From: Luzula sylvatica
Lineage: Eukaryota > Streptophyta > Magnoliopsida > Poales > Juncaceae
DNA: 64,000 nt
Assembly: GCA_946800325.1 (NCBI GenBank)
Contig: OX326957.1
Coordinates: forward strand, 20,523,007-20,587,006
Direction: 5' to 3'
Position 1 is the first letter of the stretch. Every line of letters starts with the position of its first letter. The notes beneath the pieces are model-generated. The model saw nothing but the letters and a program-made list of their open reading frames with translations, had not been told where the DNA came from and did no database searches. Both the position numbers and the translations under genes were made by a program. Below are positions 59,401 to 64,000 of the stretch, piece by piece.

Positions 59401-62400
59401 ATATCTTTTCACCAAATTTCACAAACACAAAGAAAGTTTGTTTTTCGATTCAGAACAAGATTTTAACGCTTTGTGGAGTTCCAATAACGTGTTTTGAGTT
59501 CATTTGTATCGTATCTTTTACTGCATAACTTTTCACTAAATTTCACAAACACTAAGAAAGTTTGTTTTTCGATTCAAAACAAGATTTTAACGCTTTGTGG
59601 AGTTCAAATAACGTGTTTTGAGATCACTTGTATCGTATCTTTTACTACATAACTTTTCACCAAATTTCACAAACACTAAGAAAGTTTGTTTTTCGATTCA
59701 AAACAAGATTTTAACGCTTTGTGGAGTTCCAATAACGTGTTTTGAGTTCATTTGTATCGTATCTTTTACTACATAACTTTTCACCAAATTTCACAAACAC
59801 TAAGAAAGTTTGTTTTTCGATTCAGAACAAGATTTTAACGCTTTGTGGAGTTCCAATAACGTGTTTTGAGTTTATTTGTATCGTATCTTTTACTGCATAA
59901 CTTTTCACCAAATTTCACAAACACTAAGAAAGTTTGTTTTTCGATTCAAAACAAGATTTTAACGCTTTATGGAGTTTAAATAACGTGTTTTGAGATCATT
60001 TGTATCGTATCTTTTACTACATAACTTTTCACCAAATTTCACAAACACTAAGAAAGTTTGTTTTTCTATTCAAAACAAGATTTTAACGCTTTGAGGAGTT
60101 CAAATAACGTGTTTTGAGATCATTTGTATCTTATCTTTTACTACATAACTTTTCACCAAATTTCACAAACACTAAGAAAGTTTGTTTTTCGATTCAAAAC
60201 AAGATTTTAACGCTTTGTGGAGTTCAAATAACGTGTTTTGAGATCATTTGTATCGTATCTTTTACTACAGAACTTTTCACCAAATTTCACAAACACTAAG
60301 TAAGTTTGTTTTTCGATTCAAAACAAGATTTTAACGCTTTGTGGAGTTCAAATAACGTGTTTTGAGTTCATTTGTATCGTATCGTTTACTACATAACTTT
60401 TCACCAAATTTCACAAACACTAAGAAAGTTTGTTTTTCGATTCAGAACAAGATTTTAACGCTTTGTGGAGTTCCAATAACGTGTTTTGAGTTCATTTGTA
60501 TCGTACCTTTTACTGCATAACTTTTCACCAAATTTCACAAACACTAAGAAAGTTTATTTTTCGATTCAAAACAAGATTTTAACGCTCTTTGGAGTTTAAA
60601 TAACGTGTTTTGAGATCATTTGTATCGTATCTTTTACTACATAACTTTTCACCAAATTTCACAAACACTAAGTAAGTTTATTTTTCGATTCAAAACAAGA
60701 TTTTAACATTTTGAGGAGTTCAAATAACGTGTTTTGAGATCATTTATATCGTATCTTTTACTACATAACTTTTCACCAAATTTCACAAACACTAAGAAAG
60801 TTTGTTTTTCGATTCAAAACAAGATTTTAACGCTTTGTGGAGTTCAAATAACGTGTTTTGAGATCATTTGTATCGTATCTTTTACTACATAACTTTTCAC
60901 CAAATTTCACAAATTCTAAGGAAGTTTGTTTTTCGATTCAAAACAAGATTTTAACGCTTTGTGGAGTTCAAATAACGTGTTTTGAGATCATTTGTATCGT
61001 ATCTTTTACTACATAACTTTTCACCAAATTTCACAAACACTAAGTAAGTTTGTTTTTCGATTCAAAACAAGATTTTAACGCTTTGTGGAGGTCAAATAAC
61101 GTGTTTTGAGTTCATTTGTATCGTATCTTTTACTACATAACTTTTCACCAAATTTCACAAATACTAAGGAAGTTTGTTTTTCGATTCAAAACAAGATTTT
61201 AACGCTTTGTGGAGTTCAAATAACGTGTTTTGAGATCATTTGTATCGTATCTTTTACTACATAACTTTTCACCAAATTTCACAAACACTAAGTAAGTTTA
61301 TTTTTCGATTCAAAACAAGATTTTAACGTTTTGAGGAGTTCAAATAACGTGTTTTGAGATCATTTATATCGTATCTTTTACTACATAACTTTTCACCAAA
61401 TTTCACAAACACTAAGAAAGTTTGTTTTTCGATTCAAAACAAGATTTTAACGCTTTGAGGAGGTCAAATAACGTGTTTTGAGATCATTTGTATCTTATCT
61501 TTTACTACATAACTTTTCACCAAATTTCACAAACACTAAGAAAGTTTGTTTTTCGATTCAAAACAAGATTTTAACGCTTTGTGGAGTTCAAATAACGTGT
61601 TTTGAGATCATTTGTATCGTATCTTTTACTACATAACTTTTCACCAAATTTCACAAACACTAAGAAAGTTTGTTTTTCGATTCAGAACAAGATTTTAACG
61701 CTTTGTGGAGTTCCAATAACGTGTTTTGAGTTCATTTGTATCGTATCTTTTACTACATATCTTTTCACCAAATTTCACAAACACAAAGAAAGTTTGTTTT
61801 TCGATTCAGAACAAGATTTTAACGCTTTGTGGAGTTCCAATAACGTGTTTTGAGTTCATTTGTATCGTATCTTTTACTGCATAACTTTTCACTAAATTTC
61901 ACAAACACTAAGAAAGTTTGTTTTTCGATTCAAAACAAGATTTTAACGCTTTGTGGAGTTCAAATAACGTGTTTTGAGATCACTTGTATCGTATCTTTTA
62001 CTACATAACTTTTCACCAAATTTCACAAACACTAAGAAAGTTTGTTTTTCGATTCAAAACAAGATTTTAACGCTTTGTGGAGTTCCAATAACGTGTTTTG
62101 AGTTCATTTGTATCGTATCTTTTACTACATAACTTTTCACCAAATTTCACAAACACTAAGAAAGTTTGTTTTTCGATTCAGAACAAGATTTTAACGCTTT
62201 GTGGAGTTCCAATAACGTGTTTTGAGTTTATTTGTATCGTATCTTTTACTGCATAACTTTTCACCAAATTTCACAAACACTAAGAAAGTTTGTTTTTCGA
62301 TTCAAAACAAGATTTTAACGCTTTATGGAGTTTAAATAACGTGTTTTGAGATCATTTGTATCGTATCTTTTACTACATAACTTTTCACCAAATTTCACAA

Positions 62401-64000
62401 ACACTAAGAAAGTTTGTTTTTCTATTCAAAACAAGATTTTAACGCTTTGAGGAGTTCAAATAACGTGTTTTGAGATCATTTGTATCTTATCTTTTACTAC
62501 ATAACTTTTCACCAAATTTCACAAACACTAAGAAAGTTTGTTTTTCGATTCAAAACAAGATTTTAACGCTTTGTGGAGTTCAAATAACGTGTTTTGAGAT
62601 CATTTGTATCGTATCTTTTACTACATAACTTTTCACCAAATTTCACAAATTCTAAGGAAGTTTGTTTTTCGATTCAAAACAAGATTTTAACGCTTTGTGG
62701 AGTTCAAATAACGTGTTTTGAGATCATTTGTATCGTATCTTTTACTACATAACTTTTCACCAAATTTCACAAACACTAAGTAAGTTTGTTTTTCGATTCA
62801 AAACAAGATTTTAACGCTTTGTGGAGGTCAAATAACGTGTTTTGAGTTCATTTGTATCGTATCTTTTACTACATAACTTTTCACCAAATTTCACAAATAC
62901 TAAGGAAGTTTGTTTTTCGATTCAAAACAAGATTTTAACGCTTTGTGGAGTTCAAATAACGTGTTTTGAGATCATTTGTATCGTATCTTTTACTACATAA
63001 CTTTTCACCAAATTTCACAAACACTAAGTAAGTTTATTTTTCGATTCAAAACAAGATTTTAACGTTTTGAGGAGTTCAAATAACGTGTTTTGAGATCATT
63101 TATATCGTATCTTTTACTACATAACTTTTCACCAAATTTCACAAACACTAAGAAAGTTTGTTTTTCGATTCAAAACAAGATTTTAACGCTTTGAGGAGGT
63201 CAAATAACGTGTTTTGAGATCATTTGTATCTTATCTTTTACTACATAACTTTTCACCAAATTTCACAAACACTAAGAAAGTTTGTTTTTCGATTCAAAAC
63301 AAGATTTTAACGCTTTGTGGAGTTCAAATAACGTGTTTTGAGATCATTTGTATCGTATCTTTTACTACATAACTTTTCACCAAATTTCACAAACACTAAG
63401 AAAGTTTGTTTTTCGATTCAGAACAAGATTTTAACGCTTTGTGGAGTTCCAATAACGTGTTTTGAGTTCATTTGTATCGTATCTTTTACTACATATCTTT
63501 TCACCAAATTTCACAAACACAAAGAAAGTTTGTTTTTCGATTCAGAACAAGATTTTAACGCTTTGTGGAGTTCCAATAACGTGTTTTGAGTTCATTTGTA
63601 TCGTATCTTTTACTGCATAACTTTTCACTAAATTTCACAAACACTAAGAAAGTTTGTTTTTCGATTCAAAACAAGATTTTAACGCTTTGTGGAGTTCAAA
63701 TAACGTGTTTTGAGATCACTTGTATCGTATCTTTTACTACATAACTTTTCACCAAATTTCACAAACACTAAGAAAGTTTGTTTTTCGATTCAAAACAAGA
63801 TTTTAACGCTTTGTGGAGTTCCAATAACGTGTTTTGAGTTCATTTGTATCGTATCTTTTACTACATAACTTTTCACCAAATTTCACAAACACTAAGAAAG
63901 TTTGTTTTTCGATTCAGAACAAGATTTTAACGCTTTGTGGAGTTCCAATAACGTGTTTTGAGTTTATTTGTATCGTATCTTTTACTGCATAACTTTTCAC

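Larger units (their letters stand above)
35126..64000. repeat. 124-bp tandem satellite array, right block
   Basis: About 233 monomers of the same 124-bp satellite as the left block, same strand, running past the window end. Joined across the nest, the variant order is that of an uninterrupted array: the tatcgtttac monomer ending at 9597 is followed after 35126 by the cagaac and gtaccttt monomers, as at 1370-1500 and 4595-4725. The monomer pair that begins near 36307 recurs at 41638, 46722, 53294, 59246, 61602 and 63338, at spacings of 43 (less one base), 41, 53, 48, 19 and 14 monomers. One monomer near 41065 lacks a base. No other element interrupts this block. Confidence 0.98.

Noticed and set aside
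111..63589. Many 83-residue open frames repeated through the satellite
   Set aside because: They begin at TTG, not ATG, span two monomers in two frames (124 is not a multiple of 3), and exist only because some variants lack a stop. They are satellite artefacts.

Overview
The window is plant DNA: an AT-rich, head-to-tail 124-bp satellite array interrupted once by a three-level nest of LTR retrotransposons. I see no cellular gene, tRNA or rRNA. The satellite with higher-order repeats, hit by very young Athila-type Ty3/gypsy elements, suggests a centromeric or pericentromeric array of an angiosperm. I do not recognise the satellite and cannot name the species.

Layout. 1-9597: satellite. 9598-35125: the nest. 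35126-64000: satellite again, same orientation and phase. The nest has an outer element B (LTRs 9598-11206 and 33517-35125, TSD taaga), a Ty1/copia element C inside B's internal ORF (11450-30503, TSD aaatc), and an Athila element A inside C's 3' LTR (19657-30273, TSD gtcaa). All three lie on the + strand. Unnested lengths are B 6,469 bp, C 8,432 bp and A 10,617 bp. By line-by-line reading the LTR pairs differ at 2 of 1,609 positions (B), 1 of 1,021 (C) and 0 of 1,557 (A), which agrees with the nesting order. All three insertions are recent.

How the elements relate. A is apparently complete: it encodes a 1,790-residue Gag-protease-RT-RNase H-integrase polyprotein with catalytic motifs visible. 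B has the same type of primer-binding site and post-integrase motifs as A, but its pol is reduced to an RT-end remnant joined to an integrase C-terminal remnant. It keeps one open frame of 374 codons, now split by C. B is best read as a non-autonomous Athila relative that may use the proteins of an A-like element. C is a copia element of the Angela-like type whose gag-pol is full of stops and frameshifts although its LTRs are almost identical, so it was probably mobilised in trans when already dead.

Regulatory-looking structure is unusually rich. B's LTR holds twelve copies of a palindrome built on inverted AACGG cores (MYB3R/MSA-like). The same palindrome recurs in B's 3' region and in C's leader. 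C carries five versions of a 17-bp dyad with fixed arms and a variable centre. A has stem-loops in its 3' region and a 10-bp inverted repeat at the LTR edge.

The satellite has multi-monomer higher-order structure: a 26-monomer (3,224-bp) unit on the left and a 41-monomer (5,084-bp) unit on the right, with nested shorter and longer spacings. The array totals about 310 monomers once the nest is removed.
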